Shown here: one piece after another, positions 43,845-51,846 of the stretch
Position numbering within the stretch: position 1 is the first letter of the stretch
How the letters are laid out: each line of letters opens with the position of its first letter
Assembly: GCF_016862955.1 (NCBI RefSeq)
Contig: NZ_BONY01000021.1
Coordinates: forward strand, 62,001 to 126,000
Length of the DNA stretch: 64,000 nucleotides
Reading direction: 5' to 3'
From: Rhizocola hellebori
GTDB lineage: Bacteria > Actinomycetota > Actinomycetes > Mycobacteriales > Micromonosporaceae
Notes under the pieces: generated by a model
What the model saw: only the letters and a program-made list of their open reading frames with translations
The model's database searches: none
What the model was told of the DNA's origin: nothing
Made by a program: the position numbers and the translations under genes

Positions 43845-44576
43845 TCATCGGAACAGGTATCCGAAAACCTTGTCACCGACCTTCTGGTCGACGGCGGTGG
43901 TGCCATTGGCTTCCTCGCGCGCGAACTTCACCGCGTGCTGCAGCTTCTCGACCCGCTCCAGCAGCTCGGAAATCCGCTTGGCGGGCAGGGCGCCGGAGAA
44001 CTTGACCGTAGTCCAATAGCCGATGGTGATGTCCTCGTAGTAGACCTCGACCTGAGCCGGATGCTTCTCGGTGGCCTCGGCCTTCACATGGTTGCGCGGC
44101 ACCTTCTTCGTCCGCAGCGTGCGCACCGGCTCGGTCGACCAGCAGTCGGCGGAATCGTTGAAGCTCCACGCTTCGGCGGCATCCAGCACGGGAAGCTTCT
44201 TGATGAAGGTGTGCAGGTCGGTCAGCTGCTTCTCAAGGAACAGCAGGTAGCTGACCGGGACATCGGTCAGCAGCGTCTGCTCGTCAACCACCACGTTGGC
44301 CCTGGCCACGCAGTTGGTGGCGTCCTTGGTGGCGGTGACGTCGAACAGCCGGGTCAGGCTGGCCGAGATGTCGCGCAGCACCTCCTCGGCGCGCACCTGC
44401 ACCTTGGTCGACTCCGGCGGCAACTGCTCGCCTTCCTCGTCCTTGGCTTGGTACGTGCGCGCGATGCCGGACAGCAACGCGGCCTTCTGGACCGCGTGAT
44501 GCGCCTCGGTGAGCTCCGCATAGGACTTGCTTTTTACGCCCTTTTCCACGGCGATGATCTGATTCAGCTTCGGCAT
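43845..44576 (-). CDS. Conserved actinobacterial protein of unknown function next to the tRNA-like elements
   Basis: 243 residues; the ATG at 44576 has GGAGGA. It begins MPKLNQIIAVEKGVKSKSYA and has a helical N-terminus (ELTEAHHAVQKAALLSGIAR), a middle VPVSYLLFLEKQLTDLHTFI, a basic patch TLRTKKVPRNHVKAEATEKH, then YYEDITIGYWTTVKFSG and a C-terminal helix of Glu/Lys. I recall near-identical proteins in Streptomyces annotated only as hypothetical (DUF7873, from memory). The basic patch could bind nucleic acid. It is on the same strand and immediately upstream of the permuted tRNA-like elements, so a shared role is worth testing. No catalytic motif seen. Confidence 0.75.
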   Translation of the reverse strand: MPKLNQIIAVEKGVKSKSYAELTEAHHAVQKAALLSGIARTYQAKDEEGEQLPPESTKVQVRAEEVLRDISASLTRLFDVTATKDATNCVARANVVVDEQTLLTDVPVSYLLFLEKQLTDLHTFIKKLPVLDAAEAWSFNDSADCWSTEPVRTLRTKKVPRNHVKAEATEKHPAQVEVYYEDITIGYWTTVKFSGALPAKRISELLERVEKLQHAVKFAREEANGTTAVDQKVGDKVFGYLFR

Positions 44577-44634
44577 CCGTAGTTCCTCCCGATCGGGCGA
44601 AACCGTAGTCGAAGGCCTGGGTACAGGCAACCGG

Positions 44635-45129
44635 TTAAGCCTGCGCCTGGCGGCTCCAGATGTCAGCACAGTCGGCGCAGACCGAGTCGGGGATCACGCC
44701 AAGGCGCATCAGGACGGCGAAGATTTTGCAGCCCAAGCAATAGGCGAAGACGGATTCCAGCACGGCCGCCGCGATGAGCACCCCCATCAGCAGGTAGGCC
44801 TCGGTGTGCAGGCCGAAACCGAGGGCGAGCACGGCCGCGGTCACCGACACCGCGGCGCCGATGCCCTGGGCGAAGCGTTTCGGTGGGCCGGCGACATGCT
44901 TGGGTGGCAGTTTCAGCAGCGGGGTCAGCACGCGGGTGACGAGCTGGCCGAGCGGGCTCAAGGTGGGCCCGGTCAGGACGCGGGCCAGGAAGCCGTAGGC
45001 GATGACGGCGATCAGCCAGGGCTGGTCGAACGCGATCGAGGCGGCGGAAAGGATCACCACGCCACCGGCCACCAGCCGGGCCGACACCTCGTTGACCGGG
45101 TTCGGGAAGCTGAACAAGGAACTCGCCAT
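44635..45129 (-). CDS. DUF4395 membrane protein
   Basis: 164 residues with four membrane helices. It has NPVNEVSARLVAGGVV near the start, GFLARVLTGPTLSPLGQLV, a second helical pair with TAAVLALGFGLHTEAYLLMG, then CLGC and near the C-terminus CADC. These Cys pairs and the layout match DUF4395, an actinobacterial family often linked to thiol/thioredoxin or sulfur genes. Function unknown. It is divergent from the SpoIIE phosphatase gene. Confidence 0.85.
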   Translation of the reverse strand: MASSLFSFPNPVNEVSARLVAGGVVILSAASIAFDQPWLIAVIAYGFLARVLTGPTLSPLGQLVTRVLTPLLKLPPKHVAGPPKRFAQGIGAAVSVTAAVLALGFGLHTEAYLLMGVLIAAAVLESVFAYCLGCKIFAVLMRLGVIPDSVCADCADIWSRQAQA

Positions 45130-45241
45130 GCAGGCACTATAGCCAAGAGTCCTATCAAACAGCTAGGAGATATATGGTTGGTTTCCGGTGGCGTGGCGCA
45201 CGCGTTTGCCGCCTGAGCGCCGGGGGTAAACGCCCAGAACT

Positions 45242-46915
45242 ATGGTGTACCCCGATGGACGAACCCTCGCCGCGGCAGCAGCCGCGGTGCCGCGTGCTGA
45301 CGCTGCGCCCCTGGGCGACGGCGGTCCCCCGTGGCAGGCGCCGGAAGGGTTCTGGCCCGGCCTGCTCGACGGGATAGCCGAGGCTGTGGTGGCCGTGGAC
45401 CTCCAGGGCGTGGTTCGCAGCGCGAATGTGGTGGCGCAGCAGCTGTTGCCGATCGTGATCGGCAAGGTGGTCGACGGCGGCGGAGCGCTGCCGGAGGCGT
45501 TGCGCAGCGAGGCGAACGCGTTTGAGATCGATCACGACGACCGCCGCCTGCACGGGCGCAAGGTGGCCCTCAGCGGGCTGTCCGTCTGGTATGTGCGCGA
45601 CGTCACCGAACAGACGATGAGGGTCGACGCTCTGCTCGCGGAGCGCTGGCGTTCAGCCTTCCTGGCCGAGGCCAGCCGCAGGCTGTCCGGGTCGCTCAAC
45701 CGCGATCGGGTCGCGCGGACGGCAACCCTGCTCGCGGTGCCCGCGCTGGGTGACTGCGCGATCGTGTTCCTGCCCGGATCGCGCGGACGCACGCTTTGGT
45801 ACAGGTTCGCCGGCGAAGCCGGTGAGGAGGGCAACGTGCACGGGGTCATCGAGGCCGGCGGCCTGCCCGAGGACTCACCCATCACCGAGGGGCTGGCGGG
45901 ACTGCCGGTGGGCGACGACCCTCGCCTTGTCGAACACCTGCGATGGTTGCTGCCGAAGGACTTCAGCCGCACCGGTTCGGCCCTGCTGCTGCCGCTGCCC
46001 GGCCACGCGCAGCCGGCGGGTGTGCTGGCCGTCGTGCGCAGCGCGGGGCGAGCCGGCTTCGAACCGGTGGAACAGCACCTGATCCGGCAGTTCGCGGTCC
46101 GGACAGGCTCGGCCATCGCCTCGGCCGCGCTCTACACCGAACAGGCCCAGACCGCGGATCTGCTGCAGGCGAGCCTGCTCCCGGAGGCGCTGCCCGAGCT
46201 GGACGAGGTCGCCTTCGGCGCGGCCTATCGAGCCGCCCGCGAGCGGCTGCGGATCGGCGGCGACTTCTACGACGTCTTCGCCGGCCCCGACGGGCATTGG
46301 ACTTTCCTGCTGGGCGATGTTTGCGGCAAGGGGGTGGAGGCGGCCGTCCACACCGGACAGGCCCGCCAGACGGTGCACGCGTTGCGGCTGCTGGAAAGCA
46401 GGCCGGCGAAGCTGCTCGAATTGCTTAACCAAGCCGTGTTCAGCCGGGAGCGGCCGCAGCTGACCACGCTCGTCATCGGCAGCGTGCGGCCCAGCCCTCG
46501 GGGTGGTCTGGACATCGCGCTGGCTTCGGGCGGGCACCCGGCGCCGTTTGTGGTGCGAAGCGACGGCCGGGTGGAAGAGGTCGAAGTCAGCGGGCTGGCC
46601 ATCGGCGTGGTCCCGGTCGCGACGTTCGTCCAGGTGGCTGTGCGGCTGGAGCCGGGCGACAGCCTTGTCGCCTACAGCGACGGCGTGACCGAGGCCCGGG
46701 GCGGGCCAACGGGATTGGAGTTTTACGGACCAGACCGCCTGGCGAGCGTCCTGGCGAACTATGCGGGCGCCCCGGCGGCGGCGATGGCGCAGCGCATCGA
46801 GCAGACGGTCGGCGACTGGCTGGGCGGCCGTGAACACGACGACATCGCAGTTCTTGTCATCCAGGCCAAGCCGGCCCATAAACGCCGTCACCTCGTGGGA
46901 GTGCCGAACCAATGA
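45242..46915 (+). CDS. PAS-GAF-SpoIIE (PP2C-type) phosphatase
   Basis: 557 residues. After a low-complexity N-terminus there is a PAS-like domain (LLDGIAEAVVAVDLQGVVRS, about 40-135), a GAF domain (about 145-310; RLSGSLNRDRVARTATLLAV, FAVRTGSAIASAALY) and a C-terminal SpoIIE domain with ASLLPEALPEL, GGDFYDVFAG, LLGDVCGKGVEAA, LASGGHPAPFVV, VAYSDGVTEARGG and HDDIAVLV, i.e. the Asp metal ligands of an active PP2C. Such enzymes dephosphorylate STAS-type antagonists to release sigma factors. Its stop overlaps the B12-binding gene (ATGA), and a STAS gene follows, so the three form one switch. Confidence 0.93.
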   Translation: MVYPDGRTLAAAAAAVPRADAAPLGDGGPPWQAPEGFWPGLLDGIAEAVVAVDLQGVVRSANVVAQQLLPIVIGKVVDGGGALPEALRSEANAFEIDHDDRRLHGRKVALSGLSVWYVRDVTEQTMRVDALLAERWRSAFLAEASRRLSGSLNRDRVARTATLLAVPALGDCAIVFLPGSRGRTLWYRFAGEAGEEGNVHGVIEAGGLPEDSPITEGLAGLPVGDDPRLVEHLRWLLPKDFSRTGSALLLPLPGHAQPAGVLAVVRSAGRAGFEPVEQHLIRQFAVRTGSAIASAALYTEQAQTADLLQASLLPEALPELDEVAFGAAYRAARERLRIGGDFYDVFAGPDGHWTFLLGDVCGKGVEAAVHTGQARQTVHALRLLESRPAKLLELLNQAVFSRERPQLTTLVIGSVRPSPRGGLDIALASGGHPAPFVVRSDGRVEEVEVSGLAIGVVPVATFVQVAVRLEPGDSLVAYSDGVTEARGGPTGLEFYGPDRLASVLANYAGAPAAAMAQRIEQTVGDWLGGREHDDIAVLVIQAKPAHKRRHLVGVPNQ

Positions 46916-47928
46916 GCCAAACCATTCCGGAGGCCGACCGGGAGCACTATATGCGGCTGCTCGAAGATGCCGCTGAGCCGGAAGCGGTGGACTTCGCCCA
47001 GAAGCTGTTGGCGCGCGGGGTCCCCGCGCAGGAGGTGCTGCTGCAGCTGGTCGCCGCCAGCCAGGCCGAGGTGGGCCGGCGGTGGGCCGAGAATCGGTGG
47101 AGCGTCGCCCAGGAACACGCCGCGACCCATCTCAATGAACAGGTGGTGGCCGCGGTCGCGACGACGATCCGGCCGGCGCAGCCGTCGCGCGGGCGGATTG
47201 CGGTGGCGTGTGTGGACGGCGAGTGGCATTCCTTGCCGGCCAGGCTTTTCGCCGAGGTGCTCCGGCTGCACGGCTGGGAGGTAAGGTTCCTGGGCGCGAG
47301 TGTGCCCGGCCCGCATCTGGTGTCCTACCTTCATTCCTACGATCCGCTCGCGCTGGCCGTGAGCTGTTCGCTGCCGACCCGGCTCGCGGCCGCGAAACGG
47401 ACCATCGAGGCCGCTCAGGAAGCGGGCGTCGCGGTGCTCGCGGGCGGTGCGGGATTTGGTGAGAATGGGCGCTGGGCACGGCGGCTGGGCGCCGACCGGG
47501 TCGCCACCGATGCCGTGCAGGCGGCGCAGGAGCTGGCCGCCTGGCTGCCGGCCACACCGCGATCCAGCCCGCACCCGTTGCTGGTCGGCGACGACGAAGA
47601 CGTCATGGTGAGCAAACACAAGCAATCGTTGGTGGACAGCGGGATGCGGCTGCTTGGCGAGCGCTTCCCCGCGCTGGCAAGGTATTCCGGGCACCAGCGG
47701 CAGGCGACGCTGGAAGACCTGGGCCACATCGCCGACTTCCTCAGCGCATCACTGCTCGTCGATGACGCTGAGATGTTCACCTCATTTATCGGCTGGCTGT
47801 GCATAATCCTTGAGTCTCGCCGGGTACCCATATCCACAGTGGACGTTGTGCTCGAGGCTTATCAGCGGGAGTTGTACGACTATCCCCGAGCGCTGCGGCA
47901 TCTCAGCGCAGGGCGGAGGCAATTGTGA
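46912..47928 (+). CDS. CarH-like cobalamin-binding sensor protein
   Basis: 338 residues. A helical B12-cap domain (about 10-85) carries WAENRWSVAQEH, exactly the W-x9-E-H motif of AdoCbl light sensors. The Rossmann B12 domain (about 95-215) has CVDGEWHSLPARLFAEVLRL, with the Glu-x-His base-off ligand motif, and GWEVRFLGASVPG. No MerR DNA-binding domain is present. The C-terminal 100 residues are helical (LEDLGHIADFLSASLLVDD) and could contact the phosphatase or STAS partner. It overlaps the genes on both sides by four bases. I infer light or B12 status gates the partner switch; biochemical proof is absent. Confidence 0.85.
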   Translation: MSQTIPEADREHYMRLLEDAAEPEAVDFAQKLLARGVPAQEVLLQLVAASQAEVGRRWAENRWSVAQEHAATHLNEQVVAAVATTIRPAQPSRGRIAVACVDGEWHSLPARLFAEVLRLHGWEVRFLGASVPGPHLVSYLHSYDPLALAVSCSLPTRLAAAKRTIEAAQEAGVAVLAGGAGFGENGRWARRLGADRVATDAVQAAQELAAWLPATPRSSPHPLLVGDDEDVMVSKHKQSLVDSGMRLLGERFPALARYSGHQRQATLEDLGHIADFLSASLLVDDAEMFTSFIGWLCIILESRRVPISTVDVVLEAYQRELYDYPRALRHLSAGRRQL

Positions 47929-48302
47929 GCAGGATTGTGTATGTGGAGGCGGCGATTCAGGCCGCGCACACCGCTTCGGTGCGCATCGTGGGTGAGCTCA
48001 CCTTCGAGTCGGTGGCCGAGGCACGCGAGCAGTTGCGCGCGCTGATCGACGCCGGCTGCCGGCATCTCGTGGTGGACATCGGCCGGCTGGATTTCTGTGA
48101 CTCCACGGGCCTGGGTTTGCTGCTGCAGCTGCGCGCTGAGCTCATTGACGGCGCGGGCTGCCTGGAATTGCGCGGCGCGCATGGCCAGCCGCGCCGCATC
48201 CTCGACATCACCGGCGCGCACATTCTGTTCACCGCCGCAGAGCGCCATCGGACCACATCGCCCGCCACATCCAGCGGGCGAATGGGTGTGGGCAGCCACT
48301 AG
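47925..48302 (+). CDS. STAS-domain anti-sigma-factor antagonist
   Basis: 125 residues, GTG start overlapping the previous stop. A classic STAS fold with VRIVGELTFESVAEA and the phosphorylation site region LDFCDSTGLGLLLQL, containing the target Ser in DSTGLG. In partner switching this Ser is phosphorylated by an anti-sigma kinase and dephosphorylated by a SpoIIE phosphatase such as the one two genes upstream. The kinase is not in this cluster. The C-terminal 25 residues are Ser/Thr/Gly-rich and probably disordered. Confidence 0.92.
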   Translation: MSRIVYVEAAIQAAHTASVRIVGELTFESVAEAREQLRALIDAGCRHLVVDIGRLDFCDSTGLGLLLQLRAELIDGAGCLELRGAHGQPRRILDITGAHILFTAAERHRTTSPATSSGRMGVGSH

Positions 48303-48308
48303 CCAAGG

Positions 48309-48899
48309 TCAGGACGGCCCGGCGCCGCAGACGCGCCAACCGCCGGACTCCTTGAGCAGGTAGACGTCGAACTTGATTGGGCCCAACAGGGGCACCGTCA
48401 GCTCGACCGAGACGGTGGCGCCGAGGTTGTTGATGTTCTCTTTGCCGATTTTGTAGCCGACGAAGATGCCCAACCCGGTTCCGCCCGTGCCGTCCTTCTT
48501 TCCCTCGGACTTGAGCAGGCCACAGAGCTGCTCCTGCATGGTGGCCTCCTGCCCGTTGAGGGCAGCGGCGAGGAAACGGTCGGTGACCTGGCTGGGTGTG
48601 TCGGCCTTGGGCGGTGTGGGCGACGGCTTGTTGACCGGCAGCGCCTGCTCGGCCGGTGAATTCCCGGCCGGTTTGCCGGTCTGGCTCAGGCCGTAACCAG
48701 CGATGACACCTACCGCGAGAACGATGAGACCGACCGCGAACAGGCTCAGCAACATCACGCCTAACCTACGGCGCGGACGGCGCGGTGGCGGCTCCTGCTC
48801 GTAGTAGGGAATCGCCGTGGTGGGCGCGGAAACCGGCGCCGAGCCCATATAGATCGGAAATTCCTTGGTGGGCTCGTCTTCGTGAGGGGAGCGGGCCAT
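48309..48899 (-). CDS. Single-pass membrane protein with extracytoplasmic domain
   Basis: 196 residues from the ATG at 48899. An Asp/Glu/Pro-rich cytoplasmic segment ends in a basic PPPRRPRRRLG patch, followed by one helix (LLSLFAVGLIVLAVGVIAGY), a Pro/Thr/Ser linker and an outer domain of about 100 residues (QVTDRFLAAALNGQEATMQE ... YLLKESGGWRVCG) with two Cys. The outer domain resembles the NTF2/DUF4878-like modules that end in a GGW-x-V motif. Function unknown. It is convergent with the STAS gene and may be an actinomycete cell-envelope protein. Confidence 0.7.
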   Translation of the reverse strand: MARSPHEDEPTKEFPIYMGSAPVSAPTTAIPYYEQEPPPRRPRRRLGVMLLSLFAVGLIVLAVGVIAGYGLSQTGKPAGNSPAEQALPVNKPSPTPPKADTPSQVTDRFLAAALNGQEATMQEQLCGLLKSEGKKDGTGGTGLGIFVGYKIGKENINNLGATVSVELTVPLLGPIKFDVYLLKESGGWRVCGAGPS

Positions 48900-48974
48900 G
48901 AGGACGAAGGTACCCGGCAAGTTCCACAGGAAGGGCCAGATTTCGGGGGTGTGAGATAACAGTCCGGAATAGGA

Positions 48975-51755
48975 TTAATTGATCAACTCCGAATCGTCGG
49001 CGAGCAGGGCTCTGACCTGCTCCGCCTCCGGCATGCCGAGCCGCGCGTAAATCGCCGCTGCCTCGTTTAAACATGCCTGGCTCGACTTTCTTTCCCCGAG
49101 CTGGCGATAGGACATACCGAGATAGCGCAGGTCGAGCGCCTCAAGGGCAAAGTCGCGGGTCTGCCGGTGGATGGTCAGCGCGGCGTGGAGATGCCGCACC
49201 GCTTCAGAATGCTGGCCGGCCTGGTGACAGGCCTGGCCCAGGCAGTTCAGCGTGATCGCCTCGCCCCAGCGGTCGCCGATCTCCTGCCGGATCCGCAACG
49301 CCTCCAGGAAGTGTTCGCGGGCCTGGTCGAGCAGGCCGTCATCGAGATCCTGCTCGCCAAGGTTACAGATGGTGATGGCTTCGCCCCAGCGGTCGCCGAT
49401 CTCGCGCCGAATCTCCAATGACCACTCCAGATATCGGCGGGCCTGTTCGGTCAGCTGTGCGGCGCCGAGGACAGCGCCGATGCCGTTGAGCGCCTGGGCT
49501 TCGCTGTGGCGATCGCCGTCGTCGCGGCTGACCTGCAGCGCCTGCTCGTGGAAACCGCGGGCGTCATCGAGCCGGCCAAGCTCGCGATAAGCCGTGCCCA
49601 GGCTGCTGAGCATGGTGAACTCGGCCTTGCGGTTGCCGCAGGCACGAGCACAATCCAAACCGATTTGGTGGGTACCGATCCAGTCGCCCCAATGCTTTTC
49701 AAGGTGAAACAGACCCCACAGCAGATTGGCCAGCCGCCAGCCGATCTCGAACTCCTCGCCCTCCCACGCCTGGCGGACCGCGGCGACCAGGTTGCCGCGT
49801 TCCACTTCGAGCCAGGCCAGCGCTTCGGCATGGTCGCCGAAGCAGGGCAGGTCGCTGGGCGGCGCATGGTCGGGCAGCGGCGTGCGCCGCCGGTGCGGGG
49901 CCACCAGCGCGTCGGCGGCGGCCGCCGCGTAGAGGTCGTAGGTGAGCAGCCGGCGCACCGCCCCCCGCCGTTCGGCCTCCCCGTCGAAGGTCTGCGCCTG
50001 TTCGATGGCATAGGCGCTGAGCAGATCGTGGAAGGTGTACCGGCCCAGCTTGTGCTCGGTGACCAGGTGTGCGCGGGCCAGGTCGGAAAGCAGCTGGCGG
50101 GCCAGGGAAGAGGGGATCGCGGCCAGGTTGGCGGCGGCGGGAACGGTGACATCGGGGCCGCGATGCAGCCCGAGCAGCCGGAACAGGTGAGCGGCCGGTG
50201 TGGACAGCCGCTGGTAGGACCACGAGAAGATGGGCCGGACTCCGGTGATGTGATCCCCGCCGTCGACGGCGTCGAGCCGCCGCTGGGTGTCGGCCAGCTC
50301 GGCGGAGAAGGTGGCCAGCGGGAAGGTGGGGTGGGCGGCGGCCCGTGCCGCGATGATGGCCAGCGCCAGCGGCAGCTGGGCGCAGCGCGTGATCAGATCG
50401 GCCACCGCGCCCGGCTCCGCGTCGAGGCGGGCTCGGCCGAGGTGGCTGGAAAGCAGATGGTGTGCTTCCTGCTCGCTAAGCAAACCAAGGGTCAGCGGAT
50501 GGGCCCCTTCCATGGCGACCAGACCGGTGAGCTCGTTGCGGCTGGTGATGATGACCATGCACCCGCTACCCCCGGGCAGTAGCGGCCGGACCTGGTCGGC
50601 GTCGCGGGCATTGTCGAGCACGATGAGCATGCGCCGTCCGGCGAGCAGGGTGCGGTACAGGTTGGCTTGTGCCTCAAGGCTTACCGGGATCTGCTCGGCC
50701 GCAATCGCGAACGCGTCAAGGAATCCGCGAATAGCCTCGGCCGCGGGCATCGGCTCGCGAGTGGGATGGAAGCCGCGCAGGTTGACGAAGAGCTGCCCGT
50801 CCGGGAACTGTGCGGCAGCGCGATGCGCCCACCGGATTCCGAGGGCGGTCTTGCCGATGCCGCCGGTCCCGTGGATCACCGTGATGGTGACGGTTTCCCC
50901 GCCCGCCTCGGCGGCGAGCCGGTCGAGCTCGCCCAGGGCGCTGTCTCGGCCGACGAAGTGCTTTGCCGGTACCGGAAGCTGACGAAACGCCGTCTGTCCA
51001 ATGGCGACGGACGCGGGTTCGTGGCGCAGCAGGCTCGTGTGCAGCTCCTGGAGTTGCGAGCCAGGATCGAGCCCGAGCTCGTCGGCCAGATGCCGGCGCA
51101 ACCGGTCATATGCTTGCAGCGCTTCGCTTTTCCGGCCCGTGCCGTGCAGGGCGCGCATCAGCAGCCCCACCATCCGTTCGCGCAGCGGATGGGCGGTTAC
51201 CAGCTCGACCAGCTCCGGCACGTTCGGGGCGCAGCGACCCTGCTGCAGCTCCAGCTCGAGGCAGTTCTCCAGCGCGGTCAGCCGGTGTTCGTTGAGACGC
51301 GCGCTGGCCGCCTCGATGGTGCGTCCGGTCATCCCGGCCAGCGCCGGGCCCTGCCAGAGCGCGAGCGCTTCGCGCAACCGCGTGGCCGCGTCGGCGAGAT
51401 GTCCGGCGGCCTGATGGTGCTGGGCAGCCGCCACCGCTGCCTCGAAAACCTGGGCGTCCAGCTCGCCGGTGTCCAGATGGATCCGGTACCCGGCCGGCTC
51501 GGCCGCGATCACGTGCTTCCAGCCACCGGCGCCGGGCAGCTGCTGGCGAAGGTGGGAGATGCAGTTCTGTAGCTGACGCCCGGCCGTCGCGGGCGGCGTC
51601 TCGTCCCAGACGGCATCGATGAGATAGTCGCGGTTGACGACCTGGTTGGGCGAAAGCAGCAGGACGGCAAGGATGCGGCTGTGCCGCCGCTCGAAGGTGT
51701 GGGGCTGACCGTCCGGGCGCAGGACCTTGAGCGAACCCAATATCCGAAACCTCAC
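48975..51755 (-). CDS. AfsR/SARP-like transcriptional regulator (BTAD-NB-ARC-TPR)
   Basis: 926 residues, GTG start. Order of domains: OmpR-type winged helix (MRFRILGSLKVLRPDGQPHT, about 1-95), BTAD helical domain (95-245), NB-ARC ATPase with P-loop VIHGTGGIGKTALG, Walker B RMLIVLDNARDAD and HDLLSAYAIEQAQ (about 270-600), then TPR repeats (about 700-900). SARP proteins bind direct repeats and activate adjacent biosynthetic genes. A TAACAT element 6 bp before the GTG, with TTCACC 16 bp further up and no ribosome site, suggests a leaderless mRNA. It is divergent from the acyl-AMP ligase operon and is a candidate regulator of that operon or of the RiPP genes. Confidence 0.92.
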   Translation of the reverse strand: MRFRILGSLKVLRPDGQPHTFERRHSRILAVLLLSPNQVVNRDYLIDAVWDETPPATAGRQLQNCISHLRQQLPGAGGWKHVIAAEPAGYRIHLDTGELDAQVFEAAVAAAQHHQAAGHLADAATRLREALALWQGPALAGMTGRTIEAASARLNEHRLTALENCLELELQQGRCAPNVPELVELVTAHPLRERMVGLLMRALHGTGRKSEALQAYDRLRRHLADELGLDPGSQLQELHTSLLRHEPASVAIGQTAFRQLPVPAKHFVGRDSALGELDRLAAEAGGETVTITVIHGTGGIGKTALGIRWAHRAAAQFPDGQLFVNLRGFHPTREPMPAAEAIRGFLDAFAIAAEQIPVSLEAQANLYRTLLAGRRMLIVLDNARDADQVRPLLPGGSGCMVIITSRNELTGLVAMEGAHPLTLGLLSEQEAHHLLSSHLGRARLDAEPGAVADLITRCAQLPLALAIIAARAAAHPTFPLATFSAELADTQRRLDAVDGGDHITGVRPIFSWSYQRLSTPAAHLFRLLGLHRGPDVTVPAAANLAAIPSSLARQLLSDLARAHLVTEHKLGRYTFHDLLSAYAIEQAQTFDGEAERRGAVRRLLTYDLYAAAAADALVAPHRRRTPLPDHAPPSDLPCFGDHAEALAWLEVERGNLVAAVRQAWEGEEFEIGWRLANLLWGLFHLEKHWGDWIGTHQIGLDCARACGNRKAEFTMLSSLGTAYRELGRLDDARGFHEQALQVSRDDGDRHSEAQALNGIGAVLGAAQLTEQARRYLEWSLEIRREIGDRWGEAITICNLGEQDLDDGLLDQAREHFLEALRIRQEIGDRWGEAITLNCLGQACHQAGQHSEAVRHLHAALTIHRQTRDFALEALDLRYLGMSYRQLGERKSSQACLNEAAAIYARLGMPEAEQVRALLADDSELIN

Positions 51756-51846
51756 CGATCTATGTTATTGGATTCATCGATTGGGTGAACAGGTCATCCG
51801 ATGGCCAGTGAAGAAACGTGTGCACTTTGGATGAAGGCCACCGCCC

